Assembly: GCA_001796335.1 (NCBI GenBank) | Contig: MGMF01000025.1 | Location: 82,311 to 146,310 of the forward strand | Direction of reading: 5' to 3' | DNA from: Chloroflexi bacterium GWB2_49_20 | GTDB lineage: Bacteria > Chloroflexota > Anaerolineae > Anaerolineales > Villigracilaceae | Length of the DNA stretch: 64,000 bases | In this document: piece by piece, positions 7,577-15,228 of the stretch | Layout: each line of letters starts with the position of its first letter | How positions within the stretch are numbered: position 1 is the stretch's first letter | Notes under the pieces: generated by a model | The model's input: only the letters and a program-made list of their open reading frames with translations | Told to the model about the DNA's origin: nothing | Databases searched by the model: none | Program-made: the position numbers and the translations under genes

Positions 7577-8272
7577 CTATTCATCCGCAATAAACCGGTA
7601 CCCTACCCCTGGCTCAGTCAGGATGTATTGCGGGCGTTCGGGGTCTTCTTCCAGTTTCTTGCGCAATTGGCGCATATAAACTCGCAGGTATTCGGTGTGG
7701 TCGGAGTCGGCAGGTCCCCAGACGTGGGTCAGGATACTCCGGTGGGTCAGCACTCGGCCGCGATTCGAGGCCAGGTAGGCCAGCAAATTGTACTCGGTGG
7801 CGGTCAACTTGACCTCTCCGCCATCGCGCGTAACGCGATGCCATGCCAGGTCGATCTCCAGCGGCCCGGCGATAACTAAGTTGACCGGACTGCCCATCGT
7901 CCGGGCCGAGTGGCGCAGGGCCACCCGCACCCGGGCCAGCAGCTCTTCGATCCCGAACGGCTTGGTGAGGTAGTCATCTGCGCCCTTGTCGAGGGCGGCC
8001 ACCTTGTCGCGCTCGCCATCCCGAACAGAAAGCACAATGATCGGGCACTCGGTCCACTCCCTCAGCCGGGCGCAAACTTTGATCCCCTCCATATCGGGTA
8101 GACCCAGGTCGAGGATGATAATGTCTGGCAGGCTGGTCGCGGCCAATGTCAGGCCCTCTTCACCGCGGCTGGCTGTGGTGACTTTAAACTGCTTTTCGGT
8201 CAGGATGGTGCGCAGAGCACGCAGGATCTGCGGCTCGTCGTCAATCACCAGAATGTGGGGTGCGGAGTTCAT
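7577..8272 (-). CDS. kdpE: KdpE-like OmpR-family response regulator
   Basis: A 231-residue DNA-binding response regulator. The receiver domain (1-120) has the acidic pair DDE at 11-13, the phospho-acceptor in ILDLGLPDMEG near residue 55, and the Lys of LTKPFG near 105. A winged-helix effector domain follows (about 130-228), with LTATEYNLLAYLASNRGRVL and the wing motif PGVGYRF. The closest familiar match is KdpE, which controls potassium-transport genes. It overlaps the upstream kinase gene by four bases (ATGA), indicating translational coupling. No kdpFABC genes are present in the window, so its targets are probably the adjacent KimA-like operon or genes elsewhere. Confidence 0.9.
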   Translation of the reverse strand: MNSAPHILVIDDEPQILRALRTILTEKQFKVTTASRGEEGLTLAATSLPDIIILDLGLPDMEGIKVCARLREWTECPIIVLSVRDGERDKVAALDKGADDYLTKPFGIEELLARVRVALRHSARTMGSPVNLVIAGPLEIDLAWHRVTRDGGEVKLTATEYNLLAYLASNRGRVLTHRSILTHVWGPADSDHTEYLRVYMRQLRKKLEEDPERPQYILTEPGVGYRFIADE

Positions 8273-9729
8273 GTCTGCTCCGGCTCAAGCGGCAGGTGCG
8301 GCGGCGGGAAACCGTTCCAGGTCAAGGGAAGGGTAAAGTTGAAGGCAAAACTGCCCGGCAGGTTTTCAGCCCAAATTTGCCCGCCATGCGTTTCAATAAT
8401 ACCCTTGCAAATCGATAGCCCCAGTCCAGTGCCAGTCACACGGTCGGCGGCAGTGATGCGATAGAACTTGTCGAAAATACGCTCCAGGTCTTCCTCGGGG
8501 ACATGCGGCCCCTGGTTGCTGACCCGCACCAGCATCGAAGTTTCGTCCCGCACTCTGGCGTCAATGCGGATTACCGTTTCGGGTGGGGCATATTTGGTGC
8601 TGTTGCTTAATAAATTTGTGAAAACCTGCACCAACTGGACATAATCCACCGGCAGGAGCGGCAAGTCTTCGGGAATGTCGATCTCAATTTTGTAGTTACC
8701 GGTCAGCCGATGCATCCGCACCAGCACACCCCCCACGATCTCCGATAGGATGTTCCATTCCCGCCGCGGGTGCAAAGCCCCGGCCTCCAGCCGCGACATG
8801 TCCAGCAGGTTTCCGACCACTAGGTCCAAATGGTCGGATTCATCGTCTATTATGGCAATCAATTCCGAGCGGGCGGCTGAATTCCAATTAACCTCGCCGC
8901 TGCGCAGGCTGGAGATGGACGCCTTGATGGTTGCCAGCGGCGTGCGCAGTTCGTGTGAAACGGATGATAGAATGGCGGACTTCAACCGGTCGCTTTCTTC
9001 AAGGACTCTGGCGCGGGATTCTGTCTGAGCCAGACGAGCGCGCTCCAGAACCAGGGCTCCCTGGCTGGCAAAGGTTTGCAGCAGACGCTTCTCATTGGAC
9101 GATAGGCCTGGCGCGGCCCACCACAGCCTGATCTCTCCCAGTGCGCCGCGCGCCGCCTGGATTGGCAACCTCAGTTCCGGCGGACGGTCTGGGGCGGACG
9201 CGCCCACTGGGAGAATGATCGTTTGCGGGTAAGCAGTGCCAAGGTCCAGTTCGAGGCGTTCCCCCTGGAACGTGGTCTGGATATAATCGGCCAGCACCTG
9301 TCCAATCACCCGTTCGTCGTGCAGTCCAACCAGCACGGTGCTGAGTTCGTAGAGTTGGGTCGCCTCTCGTTCACGAGCCCTGGCTGTGGCCATTCCCGAC
9401 TGGGCGCGTCCCACCAACTGGCTGATGACCACTGCAACGATCAAAAAGACCATCAAGATCACCAGATCAATCGGTTGGTGAACAGCAAATGTGTAATAAG
9501 GTTTGATAAATAAATAATTGAAAGCCAGGAATGCGCTCAATGCCGAAGTGATTCCCGGTCCCAAGCCCCATAGATCGGTGATCAAACCGACTGGCAGCAA
9601 ATACAACAGTGCCACCAGCGATGTTTCCAGTGTGTCGCGGAGCAGGAAAAAGATTATCGTCGTGGTGGCAACGAGGATGGCAGCCAGAACATAACCAAGA
9701 AATTGTTGAGAGAAAGAAGAAGTACGCAT
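8269..9729 (-). CDS. KdpD-C-terminal-like sensor histidine kinase (DUF4118-GAF-HisKA-HATPase)
   Basis: A 486-residue membrane kinase corresponding to the C-terminal half of KdpD. Residues 8-110 hold four close-packed helices of the DUF4118 type (LLPVGLITDLWGLGPGITSA and FNYLFIKPYYTF are typical). A GAF-like segment follows (about 140-240). The dimerisation helix has the phospho-acceptor His in SSVSHELRTPLATIK (about 262-276). The ATPase domain carries the N box LLSNSTKYAP, then the DKFYR and GTGLGLSICKGI motifs. The N-terminal KdpD and Usp parts of classical KdpD (about 900 residues) are missing, as in several Gram-positive and Chloroflexota relatives. It is co-transcribed with the regulator gene. 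Confidence 0.9.
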   Translation of the reverse strand: MRTSSFSQQFLGYVLAAILVATTTIIFFLLRDTLETSLVALLYLLPVGLITDLWGLGPGITSALSAFLAFNYLFIKPYYTFAVHQPIDLVILMVFLIVAVVISQLVGRAQSGMATARAREREATQLYELSTVLVGLHDERVIGQVLADYIQTTFQGERLELDLGTAYPQTIILPVGASAPDRPPELRLPIQAARGALGEIRLWWAAPGLSSNEKRLLQTFASQGALVLERARLAQTESRARVLEESDRLKSAILSSVSHELRTPLATIKASISSLRSGEVNWNSAARSELIAIIDDESDHLDLVVGNLLDMSRLEAGALHPRREWNILSEIVGGVLVRMHRLTGNYKIEIDIPEDLPLLPVDYVQLVQVFTNLLSNSTKYAPPETVIRIDARVRDETSMLVRVSNQGPHVPEEDLERIFDKFYRITAADRVTGTGLGLSICKGIIETHGGQIWAENLPGSFAFNFTLPLTWNGFPPPHLPLEPEQT

Positions 9730-9740
9730 TTATGTCACAC

Positions 9741-9746
9741 ATTATA
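9741..9746 (-). promoter_or_regulatory. Possible -10 element for the kdpDE-like unit
   Basis: The minus strand reads TATAAT at 9746-9741, only eleven bases before the ATG at 9729, so the transcript would be leaderless or nearly so. No good -35 is visible at the expected distance (AAAGAT), which keeps confidence low. Confidence 0.35.
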
Positions 9747-10245
9747 CTTCTCAACTTAAAGTAATCTTTGCCTCATCACCAATTTCTGTTATTTATTCTG
9801 ATCTTTTGGAACAGTCTCTGCGGTTGTATGGTCGAAGGAGAAAAAATAGAATTTTATTTTAGCTGGAGGCTGGCCTGCCTTTCATTCGTATTTCCCATTC
9901 TGATTTTCTCCGGGAAAAATAGAAAATGGGGGGTTGTATTATTAGCCCATATGTTCTATAATGAGCCTGTATCTACTCACGTCCATAATTGCGATTAATT
10001 CCACAGTGGCAGAATGCTGCTGTTCAATGCAAAAAAGCTCTATCTTCTGTCTTTGCGAGGAGCACATACGCACTGGCTTATCGTGTCCTCCCTGCGACGC
10101 CGAAGACCCCGATGCTTTTTGGGGTGGCAATCCCCATGCCGGAGAGGAGACTGCCACGCTGCGCTCGCAGTGACAAAATCTGATATGGTGAGTAGAAGCA
10201 TATGTATGATGATCAAACGAGGAAGGTTTGCACTCTCTAACCCGA
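9747..10245. other. Intergenic region without convincing genes
   Basis: About 500 bases between the kdpDE-like unit and the small gene at 10246. The left 300 bases are AT-rich and carry only short frames without ribosome-binding sites. The right part contains a GCGAGG...GCAGTGACA repeat element. Confidence 0.5.
10051..10177. repeat. Dispersed repeat of the TTGCGAGGAGC...CGCAGTGACAAA type
   Basis: Starts with TTTGCGAGGAGCACA and ends with CGCTCGCAGTGACAAA. The two ends are imperfect inverted repeats, and a GCAATCCCCATGCCGG core lies between. Elements with GCGAGG...GCAATCTC...CGCAATGACA structure are common multi-copy intergenic sequences in many bacterial genomes. No protein is encoded. Confidence 0.5.
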
Positions 10246-10437
10246 TCAGGTGAGCGCAATGACTGCGTATCCAGACCATGAGCACTGGGGCTTGTACTTT
10301 GGCAATTCGACGGGATTCTCAAAGGTTTCCCGAAAGGAAGCAATCCCGACCTCTATTCGTGGGAAAAGATGTTCTGTACCTTTAAAACCAAATGAATCCT
10401 GCCAATCCACTATTGGCGAGATATATTCGTTCCTCAT
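10246..10437 (-). CDS. Small hypothetical protein, 63 residues
   Basis: Supported mainly by its start: AGGAGG lies five bases before the ATG at 10437. The product begins MRNEYISPIVDWQDSFGFKG and ends in a hydrophobic SGYAVIALT tail. It has no recognised domain, signal peptide or cysteine motif. The upstream DNA contains a tandem GAGGAACGA repeat that itself creates the ribosome-binding site, so the signal could be fortuitous. It runs divergently from the lipoprotein gene at 10538. A neighbouring short plus-strand frame over the same bases is weaker. Confidence 0.4.
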   Translation of the reverse strand: MRNEYISPIVDWQDSFGFKGTEHLFPRIEVGIASFRETFENPVELPKYKPQCSWSGYAVIALT

Positions 10438-10508
10438 CGTTCCTCCTATTCGTTCCTCACATCTTAGTTAATTTGAACACGCTAACCACTGTCAACCGTC
10501 AACCGATG

Positions 10509-10514
10509 TATAAT
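10509..10514 (+). promoter_or_regulatory. -10 element for the lipoprotein pair
   Basis: TATAAT at 10509-10514, 23 bases before the ATG at 10538. The -35 region is poor, so this rests on the perfect -10 and its position. Confidence 0.4.
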
Positions 10515-10537
10515 CAGGCAATATTTTGAAGGAACAT

Positions 10538-12568
10538 ATGACTCGGTTAACCAAAATCCTCCACTTATTGCTGACCTCTGTCATCTTACTGTCAGGCTGC
10601 GCGCCCACAGCGGGACTCACGCCCACCTCCACCGTGCCGGCCGGGCAGACTTCGCTTACCTCCACCCCCGATCCAACCCAGCCCAGACCTACCCCCGAAT
10701 TTACCTCCAGCCCTACACCGGATTATTCACCCACTCCCGACCTGCGCCTCAAACCCGAACAATGGCAGGATTGGCCCATCATCCCCGAGATCAGCCCGCG
10801 CGCCATCCAGATCTACGAACAGGGCCTGGCCCTGGGCAACGACCTGCACGCTTTCTCCAAAGTGGGCGATTGCCAGAGCATCCCTGAGGCCTTCCTGGGA
10901 ATCTACGATAAACCAGGGCAATACGACCTGACAGACCAGTATCAATATCTGCAGGAAACCATCGACTACTACGCTGGCTCTTTTGGGCGGGAAAGCCAGT
11001 CGGTGCGCGGCGGGTTTAATGCAGCTTCGGTCCTTCTACCCCTATGGGCAGACCCCAATGCCTGTAGCAGCGGTGAAACACCGTTGGAATGTGAAATTCG
11101 ACTGCACAAACCCAGTATGGTGATCGTCAGTTTGGAGGTCTGGTACGAAGGTCGGTCCCCCGAGACCTATGCTGGTTACACGCGCCAGATCATCGAATAT
11201 GCCATCTCCAGGGGTGTGTTGCCAATCTTGGTTACCAAAGCAGATAATATGGAAGGCGATAACAGCATCAACCTAACCGTTGCCCAACTGGCCTATGAAT
11301 ACGACATCCCTATGTGGAATTTTTGGCGCGCTGTTCAGCCGTTGACCGATCATGGCATTGATTGGGCGCGTGACTCGGAAGGCTTCCATATCACCGTGGC
11401 TGCCTGGAACATGCGCAGCTTCACTGCCTTGCAGGTGCTGGACGCCCTCCGGCGCCGCCTGGCTGGCGGGGGGATGGTTACGCCCGTGGTTTCCGGCACC
11501 CAGGCTGTGCAAACTCCCGACCCGGCTTTCACGCCTGCCCCGGCTGCAAGTTTGCCCTATTCCCAGGCACAGCCTTTTACAACAGCATCTGAATCTGTGC
11601 CGGATATTCTCTTCGACCTGACCCGGCGCGGTCTGGATTTCTCTGAAAAGCTGGGTATCTATCGCGGCGATATGAACGGGACTGACTGGTATGCCCTGGC
11701 ATCCGCCGGTTATTCCCTGCTGGATATCTCTGCAGACGGAACCCGGGCGCTCATGCGCTTTTCCAATGAACTTTACAGCCTCAACCTGGCGGATGCCAGC
11801 CGTACGCTGCTGACTGACCAACTGGTGACCTCAGACCTGCAGCCGGCCTTCTTCCTGCCTTCCGGACAGGTGGCAGCCATTCTGAAGGATGGCGAGAACT
11901 TCATCTACCTTATCTCCACGCAGGATGCGACCAGGACCCGCCTGAGCATTGCGGGAGAGCGGCCCATCGAACTGATCCCTGCGCGCTATGCCGAAATGAT
12001 CTACTGGAACCAGGGCAGTTGTGACCTCGCCAACACCTGCACGGTCGAAAAGTTGTTCTCCACAGGTGTGGCTGGCGGCCCGGCTGTAGCAGTGCCATAC
12101 CTTGGGCGTCTCAGTGTCAGTTCGGATGGCACGCTGGCTTTTTTGCAAAGCAGTGATGACACCTGGAATGACCTGACCCTGGTCAAGGGGCAGGAGACCA
12201 AAAATCTGTATGTGCCCGGCAACCGCCTGATCGATATGGCCTGGTCACCGGATGGCTCCACCCTGGCGCTCAGCACGGTCACGGTCAGTGACTATTCCGG
12301 GAAAATTACCGAGAATTTTCACACCCTGGTCACCTGGCCGGGAGTTTCGAAAAGTCTGAACCTCTCGGAAGGCAAAGTGACCGAAAAGCTGGTCTGGTCG
12401 CCGGATGGCAAATCCCTGCTGGTCATGCGCCGCGTGGAAGCTGAGGCGGGCTATGGCCTGAATTTTAACCTGGTGGATATCAACAGCAATGCCGTCCTGC
12501 CGGGTGGTTTCAGCCTGACATCCGGGCAGTACCTGGGCTTGCCGCTTTTGTTCTGGTTGGAGAGGTGA
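10538..12568 (+). CDS. Lipoprotein with SGNH-hydrolase-like and TolB-like propeller regions
   Basis: A 676-residue exported lipoprotein. The ATG at 10538 is preferred over an upstream TTG because AAGGA lies just before it. The signal peptide ends in LLSGC, so Cys20 should be lipidated. A Pro/Thr-rich linker follows (25-70). Residues 75-310 look like an SGNH/GDSL-type domain: MVIVSLEVWYEG, then LPILVTKADN and the late DSEGFHIT, whose Asp...His resembles the catalytic pair. A clear Ser nucleophile motif is not seen, so activity is uncertain. After a second linker, residues 345-676 repeat WSPDG-type strands of a TolB/WD40-like beta-propeller. It is followed three bases later by another lipoprotein gene. 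Confidence 0.75.
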   Translation: MTRLTKILHLLLTSVILLSGCAPTAGLTPTSTVPAGQTSLTSTPDPTQPRPTPEFTSSPTPDYSPTPDLRLKPEQWQDWPIIPEISPRAIQIYEQGLALGNDLHAFSKVGDCQSIPEAFLGIYDKPGQYDLTDQYQYLQETIDYYAGSFGRESQSVRGGFNAASVLLPLWADPNACSSGETPLECEIRLHKPSMVIVSLEVWYEGRSPETYAGYTRQIIEYAISRGVLPILVTKADNMEGDNSINLTVAQLAYEYDIPMWNFWRAVQPLTDHGIDWARDSEGFHITVAAWNMRSFTALQVLDALRRRLAGGGMVTPVVSGTQAVQTPDPAFTPAPAASLPYSQAQPFTTASESVPDILFDLTRRGLDFSEKLGIYRGDMNGTDWYALASAGYSLLDISADGTRALMRFSNELYSLNLADASRTLLTDQLVTSDLQPAFFLPSGQVAAILKDGENFIYLISTQDATRTRLSIAGERPIELIPARYAEMIYWNQGSCDLANTCTVEKLFSTGVAGGPAVAVPYLGRLSVSSDGTLAFLQSSDDTWNDLTLVKGQETKNLYVPGNRLIDMAWSPDGSTLALSTVTVSDYSGKITENFHTLVTWPGVSKSLNLSEGKVTEKLVWSPDGKSLLVMRRVEAEAGYGLNFNLVDINSNAVLPGGFSLTSGQYLGLPLLFWLER

Positions 12569-12571
12569 ATC

Positions 12572-12946
12572 ATGTTACGCAAAATTACCCTGCTTTACCT
12601 GGTATTGTTATTGGGCGCTTGCAGCCCGGCCAGTCCCACACCCGTGGACAGCGGAATAGAGGGCCAGGTCACCATCGGCCCAACCTGCCCGGTTGTTCAG
12701 GAGGGAATGGACTGTGCCGATAAACCCTACCAGGCCAGTTTCACCGTTCTGACCCCCGCGGGAGACAAGGTGACCCAATTCCAAACGGATGTAAATGGGG
12801 CTTTCAAGATCGCATTGGTGCCCGGAGACTACATCCTGCACCCCGAATCCCCCAACGTCATGCCCTCTGCTGCCGAGCAGCCATTTGTTGTGCTGGCAGG
12901 TCAATTCACCCGGGTGGATGTTGCTTATGACAGTGGCATCCGTTAA
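12572..12946 (+). CDS. Small lipoprotein with carboxypeptidase-regulatory-like domain
   Basis: A 124-residue exported protein. The signal peptide ends in LLLGAC, giving a lipidated Cys17. The mature part is a single beta-sandwich: IEGQVTIGPTCPV, then VLTPAGDKVTQFQTDVNGAF, then LVPGDYILHP. This is the pattern of carboxypeptidase-regulatory-like/Ig folds, in which a PGxY turn is typical. Three cysteines after the lipobox could form a disulfide. The gene starts three bases after the upstream lipoprotein gene, so they are co-translated and probably act together at the cell surface. No enzymatic role is visible. Confidence 0.8.
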   Translation: MLRKITLLYLVLLLGACSPASPTPVDSGIEGQVTIGPTCPVVQEGMDCADKPYQASFTVLTPAGDKVTQFQTDVNGAFKIALVPGDYILHPESPNVMPSAAEQPFVVLAGQFTRVDVAYDSGIR

Positions 12947-12950
12947 ATTA

Positions 12951-13230
12951 TTGGATGTTTTCCAAGTCATGCCCAATCATTTTCATGGAATAATCATGAT
13001 CAATACAAGGGGCAGGTCTTGTACCTGCCCAATCCCGGGCTTCAAATCCATTACCACCCATGAATATATTAGTGGTGTAAATAAATAGGGTTGGTCACCG
13101 TTTACCAAACGGTTATGGCAGCGCAATTATTATGAGCACATGATTCGCGACCAAAAAGATTACGAACGCATTGCGAATTATATGATTGCCAATCCGGTCA
13201 GATGGGATAAAGATGAAGAAAACCCGGGTA
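12951..13230 (+). pseudogene. Decayed REP-associated tyrosine transposase (Y1_Tnp/RAYT)
   Basis: The first piece reads FQVMPNHFHGIIMIN, which carries the HxH motif of Y1 transposases. The last piece reads LWQRNYYEHMIRDQKDYERI and then NYMIANPVRWDKDEENP, the family's C-terminal signature, which includes a Tyr near the catalytic position. The middle is missing and replaced by about 100 bases with stops and a GGGCAGGT hairpin. The start is merged into the tail of the lipoprotein gene. It is clearly non-functional. RAYTs are associated with REP hairpins, and hairpins of that style occur here and at 54.6 kb. Confidence 0.8.
13010..13030. repeat. REP-like GGGCAGGT hairpin inside the transposase relic
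   Basis: GGGCAGGT (13010-13017) pairs exactly with ACCTGCCC (13023-13030) across a five-base loop. The same arm sequence occurs at 54610-54628. Confidence 0.6.
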
Positions 13231-13271
13231 TTTCCGATTCCGCGCAGGGGCGTGATGACCATACCCGCAGC

Positions 13272-13300
13272 TTGCACAGCCTTGCATTAGAGCCTATAAT
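13272..13300 (+). promoter_or_regulatory. Sigma-A-type promoter of the dnaG-rpoD operon
   Basis: TTGCAC (13272-13277), a 17-base spacer, then TATAAT (13295-13300). The ATG of dnaG is at 13313, so the message should begin about six bases before it and lack a ribosome-binding site. This is close to leaderless initiation. Confidence 0.7.
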
Positions 13301-13312
13301 TCCAACAAGCCT

Positions 13313-15220
13313 ATGTCCCAAATTGATGACGTAAAAGCACGCATTGATATCGTTGACCTGGTGTCTGAGACGGTCAAATTGCGCCGCGCTGGAAAGAATT
13401 ACTCCGGTCTGTGCCCATTCCACGCTGAGAAGACACCTTCGTTTATCGTATCACCGGAGCGCGGCACCTGGCGCTGCTTTGGTCAATGCGGCGAAGGCGG
13501 CGATGCCATCAGTTTTGTCATGAAAAAGGAAGGCTGGGATTTCAGTGAAGCCTTGCGTTACCTGGCTGGCAAGGCAGGCGTGGAGTTACAAACCTTCTCC
13601 CCGCAGCAAGCAGTCGAAAAAGAAGAACACGATAACCTGCGCAATTTATTGGAAGAGGCGGTCACATTTTACCGCCACCAGCTTTTGAACACCCCTGCCG
13701 GGCAGGAGGCGCTGGCCTACTTGCGTGACAAGCGTTTTATGCGCGCTGAAACCATCGAAGCCTGGGGGCTTGGATACGCACCTCTTGCATGGGATGCTGC
13801 CCTGAATCATTTGAACAAGAACGGGCATAGTCCCGACGAACTGGGCGAGGCGGGACTGGTCTCGGAACGTGACAGCGGCGGGTATTTCGACCGTTTTCGC
13901 AACCGCATCATGATCCCGATCCGGGATGAACGCGGCCGCATGGCCGGGTTTGGAGCGCGCAGTCTGAGCCCGGAGGACATGCCCAAATTTCTCAATTCAC
14001 CTGAGACTGCCCTGTTCTCCAAGAGTCACCTGCTGTATGGTCTGGACCGGTCGCGCAAGCCCATCCGTTCCGCTGACCAGGCTGTTATCGTGGAAGGTTA
14101 TTTTGATGTGATCGGAGTGCACCAGGCCGGGTTTGAGAATGTGGTCTCACCGATGGGAACTGCCCTGACAGAAGACCAGATGCGCCTGTTGAAACGCTTC
14201 TCCCGCCGCATTGTGCTGGCGCTGGACCCGGATGCCGCCGGACAGCACGCGGTTATGCGTGGGTTGGAGGCTGCCCGTCAATCCCTCGACCGCACGGCTG
14301 AAATTGCTTTTGATGCACGCGGTCTGCTGCGGCACGAAGCCCGCCTTCAGGCCGACCTGCGCGTGGCTTCCATGCCGGATGGGTTGGACCCGGATGAAGT
14401 GGTGCAGCGCGATGCCGGACAATGGTCAGAACTGATCGCGGCTGCCCAGCCGGTGGTGGTGCATGTCATGCATGCCCTGGCAGATGGGCGCGACCTGGAA
14501 GATGCCAAGGTTAAGACTGAGATAGCCAGCCAGGTGCTGCCGTTGATAGAAGACCTGCCCAACCCGATCGAGCGGGACACCTATCGTCAACGGTTGGCGC
14601 GCTTCCTGCACCTGGATGAGCGCTCCCTGATCGAAAGGCGTCCAGTAACAGGAAAAAAAATGCACCCGCAAACCAGGCAGGAAGTTTCCCGACCTGCGGA
14701 AGACATGGTTAAAAAAAACCAGCCAGCCTCAGCCGTCCAGTTGTTGGAATTACATTGTCTTGGCGTGCTGCTGCGTCGTCCGGGTTTGCTTTATCGCATC
14801 GACCGCCTTCTGCAGGAAGCCTCGTTGAGCCGCATGGGTTTTGAAGATTTCGGGTATACTGACCATAAGGAGTTGTTCCGCCTGATCCGTCAATCACTGG
14901 AACAGGATGATAGTCAGCCGGATGAATATCTGCTGGATCATCTGCCAGACTCATTGATCGGGGTGGTGGAAGAAATTCTGGGTAAACCAGTGAAATTGGA
15001 TCCAGTGGAAGAACGGGTACTGGATGACCTGATACGTACAGTGCTCAAGATGCGTCGATTGGGGATCGATGCAAGTATTAATCAATTGCGGTTTTTTCAG
15101 GAAGATGCCCAGGAACAGGGTGACTTGCATGAAAATACCTATATGGAGTTGGTGAATCGAGCCAGACATTCCCGCCAGATGCTCGACCAGGCCAACCGGA
15201 AGTTGACGGGACACCGCTAG
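13313..15220 (+). CDS. dnaG: DNA primase DnaG
   Basis: Synthesises RNA primers at the replication fork. The 635-residue protein has the usual order. An N-terminal CHC2 zinc ribbon (CPFH at about 36-39, then CFGQCG near 59-64) binds template. The catalytic core (about 110-330) contains the Toprim motifs VIVEGYFDV and ALDPDAAG, whose acidic residues bind magnesium. A C-terminal helicase-interaction domain follows (about 480-635). The length is normal. The start lacks a Shine-Dalgarno sequence and lies 12 bases after a good -10, suggesting leaderless translation. rpoD follows after eight bases, the classical macromolecular-synthesis arrangement, here without rpsU. Confidence 0.97.
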   Translation: MSQIDDVKARIDIVDLVSETVKLRRAGKNYSGLCPFHAEKTPSFIVSPERGTWRCFGQCGEGGDAISFVMKKEGWDFSEALRYLAGKAGVELQTFSPQQAVEKEEHDNLRNLLEEAVTFYRHQLLNTPAGQEALAYLRDKRFMRAETIEAWGLGYAPLAWDAALNHLNKNGHSPDELGEAGLVSERDSGGYFDRFRNRIMIPIRDERGRMAGFGARSLSPEDMPKFLNSPETALFSKSHLLYGLDRSRKPIRSADQAVIVEGYFDVIGVHQAGFENVVSPMGTALTEDQMRLLKRFSRRIVLALDPDAAGQHAVMRGLEAARQSLDRTAEIAFDARGLLRHEARLQADLRVASMPDGLDPDEVVQRDAGQWSELIAAAQPVVVHVMHALADGRDLEDAKVKTEIASQVLPLIEDLPNPIERDTYRQRLARFLHLDERSLIERRPVTGKKMHPQTRQEVSRPAEDMVKKNQPASAVQLLELHCLGVLLRRPGLLYRIDRLLQEASLSRMGFEDFGYTDHKELFRLIRQSLEQDDSQPDEYLLDHLPDSLIGVVEEILGKPVKLDPVEERVLDDLIRTVLKMRRLGIDASINQLRFFQEDAQEQGDLHENTYMELVNRARHSRQMLDQANRKLTGHR

Positions 15221-15228
15221 AGTTAAAT

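Noticed and set aside
9768..9998. Plus-strand 76-codon frame with a hydrophobic, signal-like start
   Set aside because: It has no ribosome-binding site, its product has no recognisable pattern, and it lies in AT-rich intergenic DNA.
12795..13334. Two plus-strand frames read as separate small genes
   Set aside because: They are better explained as the tail of the lipoprotein gene in another frame plus the two ends of a decayed REP-associated transposase.
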